Shown here in pieces: positions 28,079 through 35,838 of a stretch of DNA of 47,327 nt. The notes below the pieces were generated by a model. The model did not search any database. It saw only the letters and a program-made list of their open reading frames with translations, and was not told the origin of the DNA. The DNA is taken from contig JAFGLN010000001.1 in the NCBI GenBank assembly GCA_016928025.1, positions 1 through 47,327 of the forward strand, given 5' to 3'. Made by a program: the position numbers and the translations under genes. This DNA comes from Deltaproteobacteria bacterium. Its GTDB lineage: Bacteria > Desulfobacterota > Syntrophia > Syntrophales > JAFGHS01. The stretch's first letter is position 1, and each line of letters starts with the position of its first letter.

Positions 28079-28118
28079 AAAATGGTGGATGATGAATTTT
28101 TTCGCCTCATCATCCACC
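28075..28118 (-). terminator. intrinsic terminator for the 65-residue ORF transcript (hairpin 1)
   Basis: A 12-bp perfect stem, GGTGGATGATGA (28084-28095) with TCATCATCCACC (28107-28118), has an 11-nt loop. Read on the minus strand it is followed by A and TTTTTTAA, a good intrinsic terminator whose T tract overlaps the end of ychF. On the plus strand the downstream sequence is not T-rich. Confidence 0.8.
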
Positions 28119-28189
28119 TATATGTTTACTGAGCAGGTCCACATTTCATCCTTGCCACTCAGATATTTTTTGGGGCGTGTGGGGGGGGT

Positions 28190-28231
28190 ACGGTGGATGG
28201 AAAGGAGGGAATGTAAACCATCCACCGTTTT
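28190..28231 (+). terminator. second GGTGGATG hairpin, possible ychF terminator (hairpin 2)
   Basis: An 11-bp perfect stem, ACGGTGGATGG (28190-28200) with CCATCCACCGT (28218-28228), has a 17-nt A/G-rich loop and is followed on the plus strand by TTTTAAAAC. It shares the GGTGGATG core with hairpin 1, about 105 bp away. A run of eight Gs (28181-28188) lies just before it. It may end ychF transcription, or act as a structured element in the 3' region of the minus-strand transcript. Confidence 0.55.
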
Positions 28232-28258
28232 AAAACAAAATTCTTCCTTTTAAAGGAA

Positions 28259-28456
28259 TTAAAACCACTCTGGAACAAAAAAACCCATACTGTATTGTGT
28301 TATCAATTCTCCTTTCTTCAGTACGTCAGTTTCTTGTTTTGTTAACGTTTTTTTCTCGACCTCACTCTTACCAGATTTGAAGAAGCTATTAAACCACTTC
28401 TCTTCCGGCTCCACATCTTGAAATGTTATTTTATTTAATTCACTTATCGCTCTCAT
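28259..28456 (-). CDS. 65-residue protein of unknown function behind a sigma-54 promoter
   Basis: A small hydrophilic, charged protein beginning MRAISELNKITF and ending FFVPEWF. It has no signal peptide, no membrane helix and no motif I recognise. Support for a real gene is contextual. AAAAGGTG lies about 6 nt before the ATG, a near-consensus sigma-54 promoter lies about 125 nt upstream, and a strong terminator lies downstream. The neighbouring gene encodes a sigma-54 activator that could drive it. Alternatively the transcript itself is the product and the ORF is incidental. Confidence 0.5.
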   Translation of the reverse strand: MRAISELNKITFQDVEPEEKWFNSFFKSGKSEVEKKTLTKQETDVLKKGELITQYSMGFFVPEWF

Positions 28457-28482
28457 TGATTACACCTTTTCCATATATATTT

Positions 28483-28581
28483 AAACTATCCGAGATAGGT
28501 TTTGAGACCTCGGAGCTTATCCTTCTTTTAAATCTAACTTCGTAAATTTATTCCTAAGGTATCTTTTTACTCCTCGGTCTC
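28483..28581 (-). other. structured 5' leader of the sigma-54 transcript
   Basis: On the minus strand the predicted first transcribed bases, GAGACCGAGGAG (28581-28570), can pair with CTCCGAGGTCTC (28515-28504). This gives six pairs, a tandem G-A/A-G mismatch and four more pairs, enclosing 54 nt. A second hairpin, CTATC-TCG-GATAG with flanking A-T pairs, follows at 28502-28483. Together they leave an unpaired AT-rich spacer and the ribosome-binding site. This looks like a designed leader, possibly regulatory. No known riboswitch class was recognised. Confidence 0.45.
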
Positions 28582-28592
28582 TATTTTTTTTC

Positions 28593-28608
28593 AGCAATTC
28601 ATGTGCCA
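28593..28608 (-). promoter_or_regulatory. sigma-54 (RpoN) promoter
   Basis: Minus-strand TTGGCACATGAATTGCT matches the RpoN consensus TGGCACG-N4-TTGCW with a single mismatch. The invariant GG and GC are correctly spaced (10 nt between). The predicted start is at about 28581-28582. It points at the 65-residue ORF and lies in the gap directly downstream of the sigma-54 activator gene. Confidence 0.82.
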
Positions 28609-28738
28609 ATTGTCAGAATTATTTTGCATAATTCGGCCTTCTGTACATTGGTCAATAAAAACAATGCATTATATAAAGTGCATGAAATAATTGTGGTAAG
28701 AGTTTGAATGTTTTGCGCTTTTAGTTATTGTTTTGACT

Positions 28739-28753
28739 GTGCGATGATAGCAC
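28739..28753. promoter_or_regulatory. activator-site candidate A (GTGC-N7-GCAC)
   Basis: GTGC-GATGATA-GCAC, a perfect 4-bp inverted repeat with a 7-nt spacer, is centred about 165 bp upstream of the predicted sigma-54 transcription start. Its half-sites and spacing are the same as two more copies further upstream, which is the behaviour expected of enhancer sites for an AAA+ sigma-54 activator. Confidence 0.6.
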
Positions 28754-28806
28754 GAATACGGTAGGATTTAGATTTTTGCATGCTATATATAGGCATTTCA
28801 CCACAT

Positions 28807-28821
28807 GTGCAGCATTCGCAC
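28807..28821. promoter_or_regulatory. activator-site candidate B (GTGC-N7-GCAC)
   Basis: GTGC-AGCATTC-GCAC is extended by AT on both sides to a 6-bp inverted repeat (ATGTGC/GCACAT). It is centred about 232 bp upstream of the predicted start and 18 bp from site C. Confidence 0.6.
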
Positions 28822-28824
28822 ATA

Positions 28825-28839
28825 GTGCAAATATCGCAC
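28825..28839. promoter_or_regulatory. activator-site candidate C (GTGC-N7-GCAC)
   Basis: GTGC-AAATATC-GCAC is the third copy of the same inverted repeat, ending 16 bp from the stop of the activator gene. The rest of the 400-nt gap (28457-28855) holds the sigma-54 promoter, the leader and AT-rich DNA including a CTATATATAG palindrome at about 28783. No other ORF is supported there. Confidence 0.6.
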
Positions 28840-28855
28840 GCCCGCCGTCTTGTTT

Positions 28856-30997
28856 TTATCTCTTGTTTATATTCGTTTTATTATTCTCCCTGATGAATTT
28901 ATATCTGGATATTCCTAAAAGACCAGCGGCTTTTGATTTATTTCCCCCACTGATTTCAAGTGACTTTTGCAAGATTTTTGATTTGACATCATTCATAATT
29001 TTATCTGTTACGTATTCATAATTAATACCACTGGACGAAATTTGGGGCAGCAAATCATCTATCTGAATATTTTCCATCTCTTTTTCAGCGGCAATGATCG
29101 GTTTTACGTCTATTGAAAGATTTTCGCGCGTAATGAGTGTACTGATATTCTGTAAGATCATCACCCTTTCGATGATATTTTTAAGTTCTCTCACATTGCC
29201 AGGCCATTGATATTGTACCAGTTTTTCTTCCGCTTCTCTTGCAAATCCGATAACTTTTTTACTGAATTTCTTATTAAATTCTTCAACATAATATCTGGCA
29301 AGTAATAGAATGTCATCCGGTCTTTCTCTCAAAGGAGGTATATGAATCGGAACAACACTTATCCGATAAAAGAGATCTTCCCGGAAGGAGCCTTCGAAGG
29401 ACATCTTTTTAATGTCCTTATTTGTTGAAAAAATAAAACGAACGTCTATGGGAATGTTTTCTGTTCCACCAAGTCTTCTAATATATCCATCTTCAAGCAC
29501 ACGTAAAAATTTAGCCTGCAAGTGGATGTCCATATCCCCTATTTCATCCAACAGGATTGTACCTCCGTTGGCATGCTCTAAGAGCCCGATCTTTCTTTTT
29601 CTTGCATCTGTAAATGCACCTGCTTCGTAGCCAAACAATTCACTTTCGAGAAGAGTTCCGGGAATAGCGGCGCAATTAACATCGACAAAAGGTTTTGCGC
29701 TTCTGTTGCTCTGCCGGTGTATGGCCCTGGCAATAAGTTCTTTTCCCGTTCCGCTTTCACCGGTAATCAGGATATTGGTGTTATGACCCGCCACTTCTTC
29801 TATGACCTGGAATAACTCCAGCATTTTTTTTGACTTACCCAGGATGTTGTGAAAACCAAGCAAGACATCTTCACGTTCCTTTAATTTTTCAACTTCTGTT
29901 TTCAATGACTTAGCTTCTAGTGAGAGCATTGAGTGCATAATTGCGTTGTCGTATGACGTTGATGCGTTTTTGACCAGTATATCCAGAAGGTTTACATTCT
30001 CTTGTGAATAGGTCCCCGTCTTTTTTGCAAGATATAACGCACCTTTGAATCTGTCCTTTATCAACATCGGAACGGCCAGTTCCGATTGGTAATCAAAAAA
30101 CAAAGGCTTTAATTGATTATCCTTCCTCAAGGGGGAGTGGATCATTATTTTGTGTGTGTCTATGGCTTTCTTGATGATGGTCTGGCCGATCGTTTTATCC
30201 CATGCTTTTTTATCGTCCTCCAAGACCTTATCGCCATCGCCGATAAGGCAACGGTCATTTTCAATATCACAAAAATAAATCATGATTCTATCGGCATCAA
30301 CAATCTGACGAGCGGTCCTGATAACGATATCAATGATGCGGTTATCGAGACCGTATCCCATATTCATTTCGGAAACGGCTTCCTGCAAAATGGTTAACTG
30401 TCGAATTTTTTCAGAATTGTTTTCAAACAATCTGATATTGTGGATCACCGTACTGATTTGGTTTGCAAAAGCCGAAAATAATTCGATTTCTTCAGGAAAA
30501 AAACGCGTTTGTTCGTTACACCAGGCCGCAATGATCCCGATAATGTCGTTGCCTATTTTCAGAGGCGCACAATAAATCGATCCTCGATCGTAAATCCTTG
30601 TGATCAGACGGTCTGTTTCAGTAATCCTTGGATCCGTAGAGGCATCCTCAATGAAGATATGTTCTCCGGATTTCGCCACCTTTGTGGCGATACAGTCGTG
30701 TTCGATTAAATTAAAATCAACGGTGAAGGCCAGTTCCGCTTCTTCCGGACCGTAGTTCTTTACCGCTTTGGTCACAAGAAATTGTTTTGTGTCGTCCAGC
30801 AGTCTAATAGAGCCTTGATGAAAACATATGGTATCAACGACAACGTCCAATATTTTATTCAATATTTCATCGACCTTGGACGGAGATGTCAAGAATGCAC
30901 TGATCTTGAAGATCCCCTTCAACAGCTTATCTTTATCCAGAACCGTAATAAATGATGCATCAGTGCGAATATCCGAATCATCTATAAATAACGCCAT
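28856..30997 (-). CDS. sigma-54-dependent transcriptional activator, GAF-GAF-AAA-Fis
   Basis: A 713-residue enhancer-binding protein with FhlA-like architecture. Two GAF sensor domains (about 40-190 and 215-360) are followed by a short coiled coil (360-380). The AAA+ domain comes next, with Walker A GESGTGKE (413-420), the sigma-contact loop GAFTDA (460-465), Walker B ILLDEIGDM (481-489) and RxDLFYRL-like FREDLFYRIS. WPGNVREL (598-605) leads to a Fis-type helix-turn-helix (about 670-705). There is no receiver domain, so it should respond to a ligand rather than phosphorylation. The loop has D where GAFTGA normally has the second G. Its gene lies 74 nt after fusA. The sigma-54 promoter and repeated sites just downstream are its probable target. 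Confidence 0.92.
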   Translation of the reverse strand: MALFIDDSDIRTDASFITVLDKDKLLKGIFKISAFLTSPSKVDEILNKILDVVVDTICFHQGSIRLLDDTKQFLVTKAVKNYGPEEAELAFTVDFNLIEHDCIATKVAKSGEHIFIEDASTDPRITETDRLITRIYDRGSIYCAPLKIGNDIIGIIAAWCNEQTRFFPEEIELFSAFANQISTVIHNIRLFENNSEKIRQLTILQEAVSEMNMGYGLDNRIIDIVIRTARQIVDADRIMIYFCDIENDRCLIGDGDKVLEDDKKAWDKTIGQTIIKKAIDTHKIMIHSPLRKDNQLKPLFFDYQSELAVPMLIKDRFKGALYLAKKTGTYSQENVNLLDILVKNASTSYDNAIMHSMLSLEAKSLKTEVEKLKEREDVLLGFHNILGKSKKMLELFQVIEEVAGHNTNILITGESGTGKELIARAIHRQSNRSAKPFVDVNCAAIPGTLLESELFGYEAGAFTDARKRKIGLLEHANGGTILLDEIGDMDIHLQAKFLRVLEDGYIRRLGGTENIPIDVRFIFSTNKDIKKMSFEGSFREDLFYRISVVPIHIPPLRERPDDILLLARYYVEEFNKKFSKKVIGFAREAEEKLVQYQWPGNVRELKNIIERVMILQNISTLITRENLSIDVKPIIAAEKEMENIQIDDLLPQISSSGINYEYVTDKIMNDVKSKILQKSLEISGGNKSKAAGLLGISRYKFIRENNKTNINKR

Positions 30998-31071
30998 GCT
31001 CTTAAACCTTAACTATTATCGTTTATTTCCGAATCAAGATTTCCAACCCCCGATACGTATACCGAAGCGTT

Positions 31072-33108
31072 TTAAATTGCCCTGTCATATGCGAAGAACT
31101 GCATGGAAAAAACCGCCCTACCCTGTGTCGCCGATCTAATATCTGTCGAATAACCGAACATTTGTCGGAGAGGCACCTTCGCTTCGATTTCGCTTATTGC
31201 CCCTTTCGATTTGACGGACTTTATCTCTCCTTTTCGTGTATTGATATCGCCGATGACTTGGCCTAAAAACTCCTGGGGCGTTATCACATTTACCATCATA
31301 ATCGGTTCAAGAAGGATGGGATCAGCCTTTGATAACCCTTCTTTAAATGCCGAAGCTGCAGCTATTCTATAACCAACGATTGTAGACTCGCCTTCCTTGT
31401 AGGAACCGCCGATGACGGTTATCTTTACATCAACAACTGGATAACCCCCCAGCACACCGCTGAAGGTCGCTTCCGTAATCCCCTCTTCTATGGCAGATAG
31501 ATATTCATCCGGAATTAACGAAGAATCTAGGTCGCATTCAATTTTATTTCCTTCTCCTCTTTTCCCTGGTTCAATGGACAGGCGCACGTGACCAAATTGT
31601 TTTTTTTCTCCCAACTCTTTATCAAAAAGACCTTCTACTTCAATATTTTTTTGTACAGTCTCTCGATAAACCACTTTCGGTTTGCCAACATTTACATGGG
31701 TATTGAACTCCCTCGTTAACCTGTCGATAATGATATCCAAGTGCAATTCGCCCATGCCGGAAATAATTGTCTGAGCCGTTTCATCTTCATATTTTACTCT
31801 GATTGTTGGATCCTCTTCCATAAGCTTCCCCAAGGCCAAGAACAATTTTTCCTGATCCGCCGGTGTTTTTGCTTCTATGGCCTGATTGATGACAGGTTCG
31901 TAAACCTCTATATTTTCCAAAAGGATAGGGTTATTTTCATCACAGATCGTATCTCCCGTGTTCGTGTTTTTAAGTCCGGTTGCAGCAACTATTTCACCTG
32001 CTTGGGCTTCGTCCATCCGCTCCCGTTTATTGGCGTGCATTTTTAATAGCCTGGCGATCTTCTCTTTCTTCCTTTTGCTGGCATTATACACATCTCCGCC
32101 GGCTTTCAGTTGTCCTGAATATAATCTCAGATAGGTTAATTTTCTTCCTTCATCCTGCATGATTTTAAACGCAAGGGCTGTGAGAGGCTCCTTCGTGCTG
32201 CTGTGACGAATTTCTACCTGATTGCTCAAAGGGTTAATTCCCTTAATGGGAGGAATATCTTCCGGTGAAGGAAGAAAATGAACGACTCCATCCAATAAAG
32301 GCTGGATCCCCTTGTTTTTTAGCGCAGAGCCGCAAAACACCGGAACAATAGCCAAAGACAGGGTGGCCTTTCTGATGGCATTTATGATCTCACCAGTTAC
32401 CGGCTCCTCACCGGAAAGATATTTTTCGGCAATTGAATCGTCAAAATCAGCAAGTATTTCAATCATTTGGTCCCGGTAGGTCTCCGCTTCCCGACGCATA
32501 TCATCCGGGATATCGAAACGTTCGAGAGTTAATCCTTTTGCGTTTTCATCCCATACGATCATCTGCCGATGAATCAAGTCAATGTTCCCGCGATACGCAT
32601 CTTCCTTTCCGATAGGAATTTGAACAGCAACGGGAATCGAATTGAATCTTTCCGCCATGACCTTGATGGTACCGAAATAATCTGCTCCGACACGATCCAT
32701 CTTATTAAGGAAGGCGATCTTGGGTACATGATATTTATCCGCCTGGTGCCAGACCGTCTCAGATTGAGGCTCTACGCCACCCACCGAACAGAAAACAACA
32801 ACGGCACCATCCAAAACACGCAGGCATCTTTCGACTTCAATGGTAAAATCGACGTGTCCGGGTGTATCAATAATTCGGACCTCGTGGTTATTCCAATTAC
32901 AGGTTGTCACTGCAGACGTTATTGTAATGCCTCGTTCTTGTTCTTGGAGCATCCAGTCCATCACGGCTTCTCCATCATGAACTTCTCCCATTTTATACGA
33001 CTTGCCCGTATAATAAAGAATCCGCTCCGTCACCGTGGTTTTACCGGCATCGATATGAGCGATAATACCGATATTTCGCGTTTTTTCTACTTTTGATTTG
33101 GTAGCCAT
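31072..33108 (-). CDS. fusA: elongation factor G (FusA2-like paralogue)
   Basis: Translocation GTPase. The 678-residue protein has G1 AHIDAGKTT (17-25), switch [11 protein letters not shown] (57-66), G3 DTPGHVDF (81-88) and NKMD (G4), followed by domains II-V ([25 protein letters not shown] is domain III). The [13 protein letters not shown] segment and the C terminus ending [11 protein letters not shown] resemble the second EF-G copy of deltaproteobacteria rather than the copy in the str operon, and no ribosomal protein genes are nearby. Whether it is the main EF-G or a specialised paralogue cannot be settled from this window. No clear ribosome-binding site precedes the ATG. Confidence 0.92.
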   Translation of the reverse strand: MATKSKVEKTRNIGIIAHIDAGKTTVTERILYYTGKSYKMGEVHDGEAVMDWMLQEQERGITITSAVTTCNWNNHEVRIIDTPGHVDFTIEVERCLRVLDGAVVVFCSVGGVEPQSETVWHQADKYHVPKIAFLNKMDRVGADYFGTIKVMAERFNSIPVAVQIPIGKEDAYRGNIDLIHRQMIVWDENAKGLTLERFDIPDDMRREAETYRDQMIEILADFDDSIAEKYLSGEEPVTGEIINAIRKATLSLAIVPVFCGSALKNKGIQPLLDGVVHFLPSPEDIPPIKGINPLSNQVEIRHSSTKEPLTALAFKIMQDEGRKLTYLRLYSGQLKAGGDVYNASKRKKEKIARLLKMHANKRERMDEAQAGEIVAATGLKNTNTGDTICDENNPILLENIEVYEPVINQAIEAKTPADQEKLFLALGKLMEEDPTIRVKYEDETAQTIISGMGELHLDIIIDRLTREFNTHVNVGKPKVVYRETVQKNIEVEGLFDKELGEKKQFGHVRLSIEPGKRGEGNKIECDLDSSLIPDEYLSAIEEGITEATFSGVLGGYPVVDVKITVIGGSYKEGESTIVGYRIAAASAFKEGLSKADPILLEPIMMVNVITPQEFLGQVIGDINTRKGEIKSVKSKGAISEIEAKVPLRQMFGYSTDIRSATQGRAVFSMQFFAYDRAI

Positions 33109-33138
33109 AAAAACACAGAATTCCGCACGTATAATCGT

Positions 33139-33756
33139 TTAAGATCTCGGTGCAATCATCTCCTCACTCCGCCTGAAGCTTTGTTTTGTGTTAATGTGCC
33201 CTTTTATCGTTGTCAGCGCCTTTTCATCAACGAGGATGCGAACCTTCTCAATATCAGGTAAGTTTACTGTTAAAGAATTGGTAAGGGAGTATATCGTTGC
33301 CATTTCACTGGCACTGCTTCCGGGGTGTTTTTGTATTAATTTTTTTGAAAAACTGACCCGGGCTGTTTTATCCGCATCAATTGTCACGCTCTGCAATTCG
33401 ATATTATCCGGAAATGTATTGATGTGCTTGGTCTTGGATCCGTCAATTAAAGCTTTAATAATCTCTCTCGCCTGTCCTTCAAGATTATTTTCTTTGGGAA
33501 TGAATCTCTTCTCTGGGACGAGAAATCTTTCATTATCATCTGAAAAATAAAGAATCACGGCAATTTTCGCTCGGCTTCTGACGGTAACTTCCTTTTCTGA
33601 TTGGGGGGGAAATATCAAATCAAAAAGCGTCACAAAGAAAAAAACAAGAAAACCAACAATACAAAGAACAATAAAAATCAAAATAACTGTTTTTAATGTC
33701 TTTTTCTGCCTTTTGCTTTTAAGCTCATTGTTACGCCTTTTCTTTTTTGTCGCCAT
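33139..33756 (-). CDS. membrane-anchored GerMN-domain protein
   Basis: A 205-residue protein with a very basic N terminus (about 1-21), one membrane helix (22-46) and an extracytoplasmic GerMN domain. The domain starts at about KIAVILYFSDDNERFLVPEKR and contains REIIKALIDGSK and the closing VRILVDEKALTTIKGHIN motif. GerMN domains occur in spore-germination protein GerM and in many Gram-negative envelope proteins, where they probably bind peptidoglycan or other proteins. It is 30 nt upstream of fusA. Function is otherwise unknown. Confidence 0.84.
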   Translation of the reverse strand: MATKKKRRNNELKSKRQKKTLKTVILIFIVLCIVGFLVFFFVTLFDLIFPPQSEKEVTVRSRAKIAVILYFSDDNERFLVPEKRFIPKENNLEGQAREIIKALIDGSKTKHINTFPDNIELQSVTIDADKTARVSFSKKLIQKHPGSSASEMATIYSLTNSLTVNLPDIEKVRILVDEKALTTIKGHINTKQSFRRSEEMIAPRS

Positions 33757-33838
33757 AAACTTTTTTTACTCATGCCTCCGTAAATAAAATTTGTAATTAA
33801 TCTGTCATATAATCTCAATAAAACCTTACATTTTGCAG

Positions 33839-34600
33839 TTACTGTTGAACATTCATGTTTCGGAGACTTTTTCTGGCCTTCTCTGCCAAATTGGAATTCG
33901 GTGATGCTTTTAGATACGTTTGGAAGGCCGATATTGCCTCTTTTCTCTTATTTAACTTTAAATAGGATTGTCCAAGCCAATAATAAGCTTCATAAAGAGA
34001 GGGGGCCAATAATAACGAATTTTTAAAATGGTTAACAGCGTTACTTATATCTCCTAAAGCATAATAAGCCATACCGGTATATTGCTCGATTAAATAGGCG
34101 GGCACGGAATAGGGATCTTTCGCTGCCGCTTCTTTATATTTATTGATAGCTGAAAGGTATTCTCCCTTTCCATAATAAGCGCGCCCCATATTATAAAGTG
34201 CAACCGACGGCGTCTGATAGAGTGGATTTGAAAGGGCCTTCTGAAATGACTCTATGGCTTTATCCCACTGGGAATCATTAATATGCATCGTTCCGACAAA
34301 ACTATAAACATCCGAATAATCCGGTTTCAAAGCCAGCGCGGTGTTAAGTTCATCCATGGCCTCTTTACGTAATCCTTTGGAATAGTATGTCATCCCCAAC
34401 AAGTAATGCACCTTGGGATCATCTGGTGTGAATTTTTCCGCTTCAAGGAGTTCCCTGAGAGCTAACGCATAGTGGCCAGACGTCATGTAAGCGGTTGCTA
34501 AATTCAAATGAACATCCGCCTTTCCCTTACTCCACTCACTTGTTGCACAGCCTGTGATTAATAAGGCTGTTATTGTGAATATGATGATGTTTTTTTTCAC
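33839..34600 (-). CDS. TPR lipoprotein, PilF/PilW-like
   Basis: A 253-residue lipoprotein with signal MKKNIIIFTITALL, lipobox LITGC (C18) and about six tetratricopeptide repeats from residue 30 to 250, typical units being HYALALRELLEAEKFTPDDPK and the repeats after it. The layout matches PilF/PilW, outer-membrane pilotins for type IV pilus secretins. No pilus genes are adjacent, so it could equally be a general TPR scaffold. The 90-nt gap upstream has no strong terminator. Confidence 0.82.
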   Translation of the reverse strand: MKKNIIIFTITALLITGCATSEWSKGKADVHLNLATAYMTSGHYALALRELLEAEKFTPDDPKVHYLLGMTYYSKGLRKEAMDELNTALALKPDYSDVYSFVGTMHINDSQWDKAIESFQKALSNPLYQTPSVALYNMGRAYYGKGEYLSAINKYKEAAAKDPYSVPAYLIEQYTGMAYYALGDISNAVNHFKNSLLLAPSLYEAYYWLGQSYLKLNKRKEAISAFQTYLKASPNSNLAEKARKSLRNMNVQQ

Positions 34601-34690
34601 ATTTGCTCCTTATGGCTTCGCTAAAATCAACAAGACCATCGTTTAATCGCACAAGCTTATGATCCAGGATATTGATCTTGTTTTTTATGG

Positions 34691-35266
34691 TTAACTTAGT
34701 CGGCCATTGATCCACCAATCGCTTTTGTCTTTGAACCACCACTCACAGTAATCGGTTTTTAAAATGGTTTCGGCCATTTTTTTTGCATTTTCCGTGACCA
34801 GCCTCTTTATGGCAAAGTTAATCCATTCTGTGCTGTATTTATTGCCTAAATCTCCATATTCTTTTAATTGGAGAATCAATGCCAGCTGATCGGCATCATG
34901 CGCGACAATGGCTTCTGCTGTTTTCATTTCATTGAATTCATTGATTAACGATTTTATATCCTCGCCAAAAAATAATGTATTAGTCAACTCTTCAACGGCC
35001 TTTTTTTCATTGACGTTGACATATTTTTTATTAACGTAGTTCATATCTCCCGTCCTTGCTTCAGGCAAGTCATGGACAAGACACATTTTTATAACCCGCG
35101 ACTCATCAACATCGGTTTCCAATTTACATAGCGTATAGCCAATGAAAATCGTACTTAATATATGTTCAGCCACCGATTCAGCACCAGAGCCCAGAAATTG
35201 AAATCCCGACCTTGGCGTTTTTTTTAGCATTCCGACTTCGAATAGAAAATTTGTAATGTTTTGCAT
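34691..35266 (-). CDS. HD-domain hydrolase (YfbR/HDDC2-like 5'-nucleotidase)
   Basis: A 191-residue HD protein. Metal ligands appear as EHILST (H35), VHDLPEA (H65, D66) and AHDADQL (D124/D126). The order and the LVHDLPEARTGD phrase are those of the HDDC2/YfbR group, which dephosphorylate deoxynucleoside 5'-monophosphates. The C terminus is tryptophan-rich (CEWWFKDKSDWW). Its ATG is 1 nt after the stop of the upstream small gene (TAATATG) with AAAGGA ahead, so the two form a coupled pair. Confidence 0.87.
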   Translation of the reverse strand: MQNITNFLFEVGMLKKTPRSGFQFLGSGAESVAEHILSTIFIGYTLCKLETDVDESRVIKMCLVHDLPEARTGDMNYVNKKYVNVNEKKAVEELTNTLFFGEDIKSLINEFNEMKTAEAIVAHDADQLALILQLKEYGDLGNKYSTEWINFAIKRLVTENAKKMAETILKTDYCEWWFKDKSDWWINGRLS

Positions 35267-35267
35267 A

Positions 35268-35486
35268 TTAATCCTTTTTCAATATTTTAATCCGATTTAA
35301 CATCATGTCGGAAATCTTTTTGATTTGTAACTGAAGGGATGAGATACCTTCCGGCTTCATCGAAGTCACTTTGTCGATTTGCATTTTCCAGTATTCCAAT
35401 ACCTGAATCTCTTGTTCCTTCAATTTCTTATCAAATCGCTCTTGATACTCCCTGACAAAATTCATTTGTTGATTGCTGTCGGTCAT
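35268..35486 (-). CDS. 72-residue coiled-coil protein of unknown function
   Basis: A short, highly charged helical protein without a signal peptide. Residues about 10-35 (REYQERFDKKLKEQEIQV) and 48-70 look like two amphipathic helices. No family is recognised. A well-placed AGGAGAGAG site precedes the ATG, and a good sigma-70 promoter lies about 85 nt upstream, so expression is well supported. It is coupled to the HD hydrolase gene. Confidence 0.65.
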   Translation of the reverse strand: MTDSNQQMNFVREYQERFDKKLKEQEIQVLEYWKMQIDKVTSMKPEGISSLQLQIKKISDMMLNRIKILKKD

Positions 35487-35570
35487 GCCCTCTCTCCTGA
35501 AATCATTTAAACAATTAATTCCAATAGTTACTTTTAAATATTGGATAGGCTAATTCATAGAAAACGGCGC

Positions 35571-35598
35571 ATTATATCATTTAAGCCCCATCATGCAA
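35571..35598 (-). promoter_or_regulatory. sigma-70 promoter for the small coiled-coil / HD hydrolase pair
   Basis: On the minus strand TTGCAT (-35) and a perfect TATAAT (-10) are 16 nt apart. The predicted leader is about 80 nt. Confidence 0.65.
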
Positions 35599-35732
35599 CC
35601 ATGAAATCGCTTGCAATATTATGATGAACTATCCATATCGCTCTTTTCAAGCATCGCCTTGGATCACTTTTTCAAAGAAGAAACTGTTACCTAATATGAT
35701 AATTAATACAATATGATATTACATTAATCAAA

Positions 35733-35761
35733 TTGACTTTAAGAACCAACTTGAGTATATA
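35733..35761 (+). promoter_or_regulatory. sigma-70 promoter for the LysM / PP-loop pair
   Basis: TTGACT (-35) and TATATA (-10) are exactly 17 nt apart on the plus strand, about 78 nt upstream of the LysM gene. Together with the divergent promoter at 35571-35598 it accounts for the 350-nt gap (35487-35838), in which no other element or ORF is evident. Confidence 0.65.
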
Positions 35762-35838
35762 AGATATGTCATGGGAGCAGATAATCTAAGTATAAAATAT
35801 CATGCATTATTATAGCTTATGGACATAATGAGGTAATC

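Noticed and set aside
28822-28851. possible second sigma-54 promoter on the minus strand (GG...TTTGC)
   Set aside because: The GG and GC elements are 12 rather than 10 nt apart. The promoter at 28593-28608 has the correct spacing.
28776-29021. 81-residue plus-strand ORF near the sigma-54 activator stop
   Set aside because: It lies across the repeat sites and the activator's 3' end, and its hydrophobic sequence is a by-product of AT-rich DNA.
34536-34742. 68-residue minus-strand ORF between the HD hydrolase and TPR genes
   Set aside because: It overlaps both the HD gene's end and the TPR signal peptide in another frame, has low-complexity sequence and lacks a ribosome-binding site.
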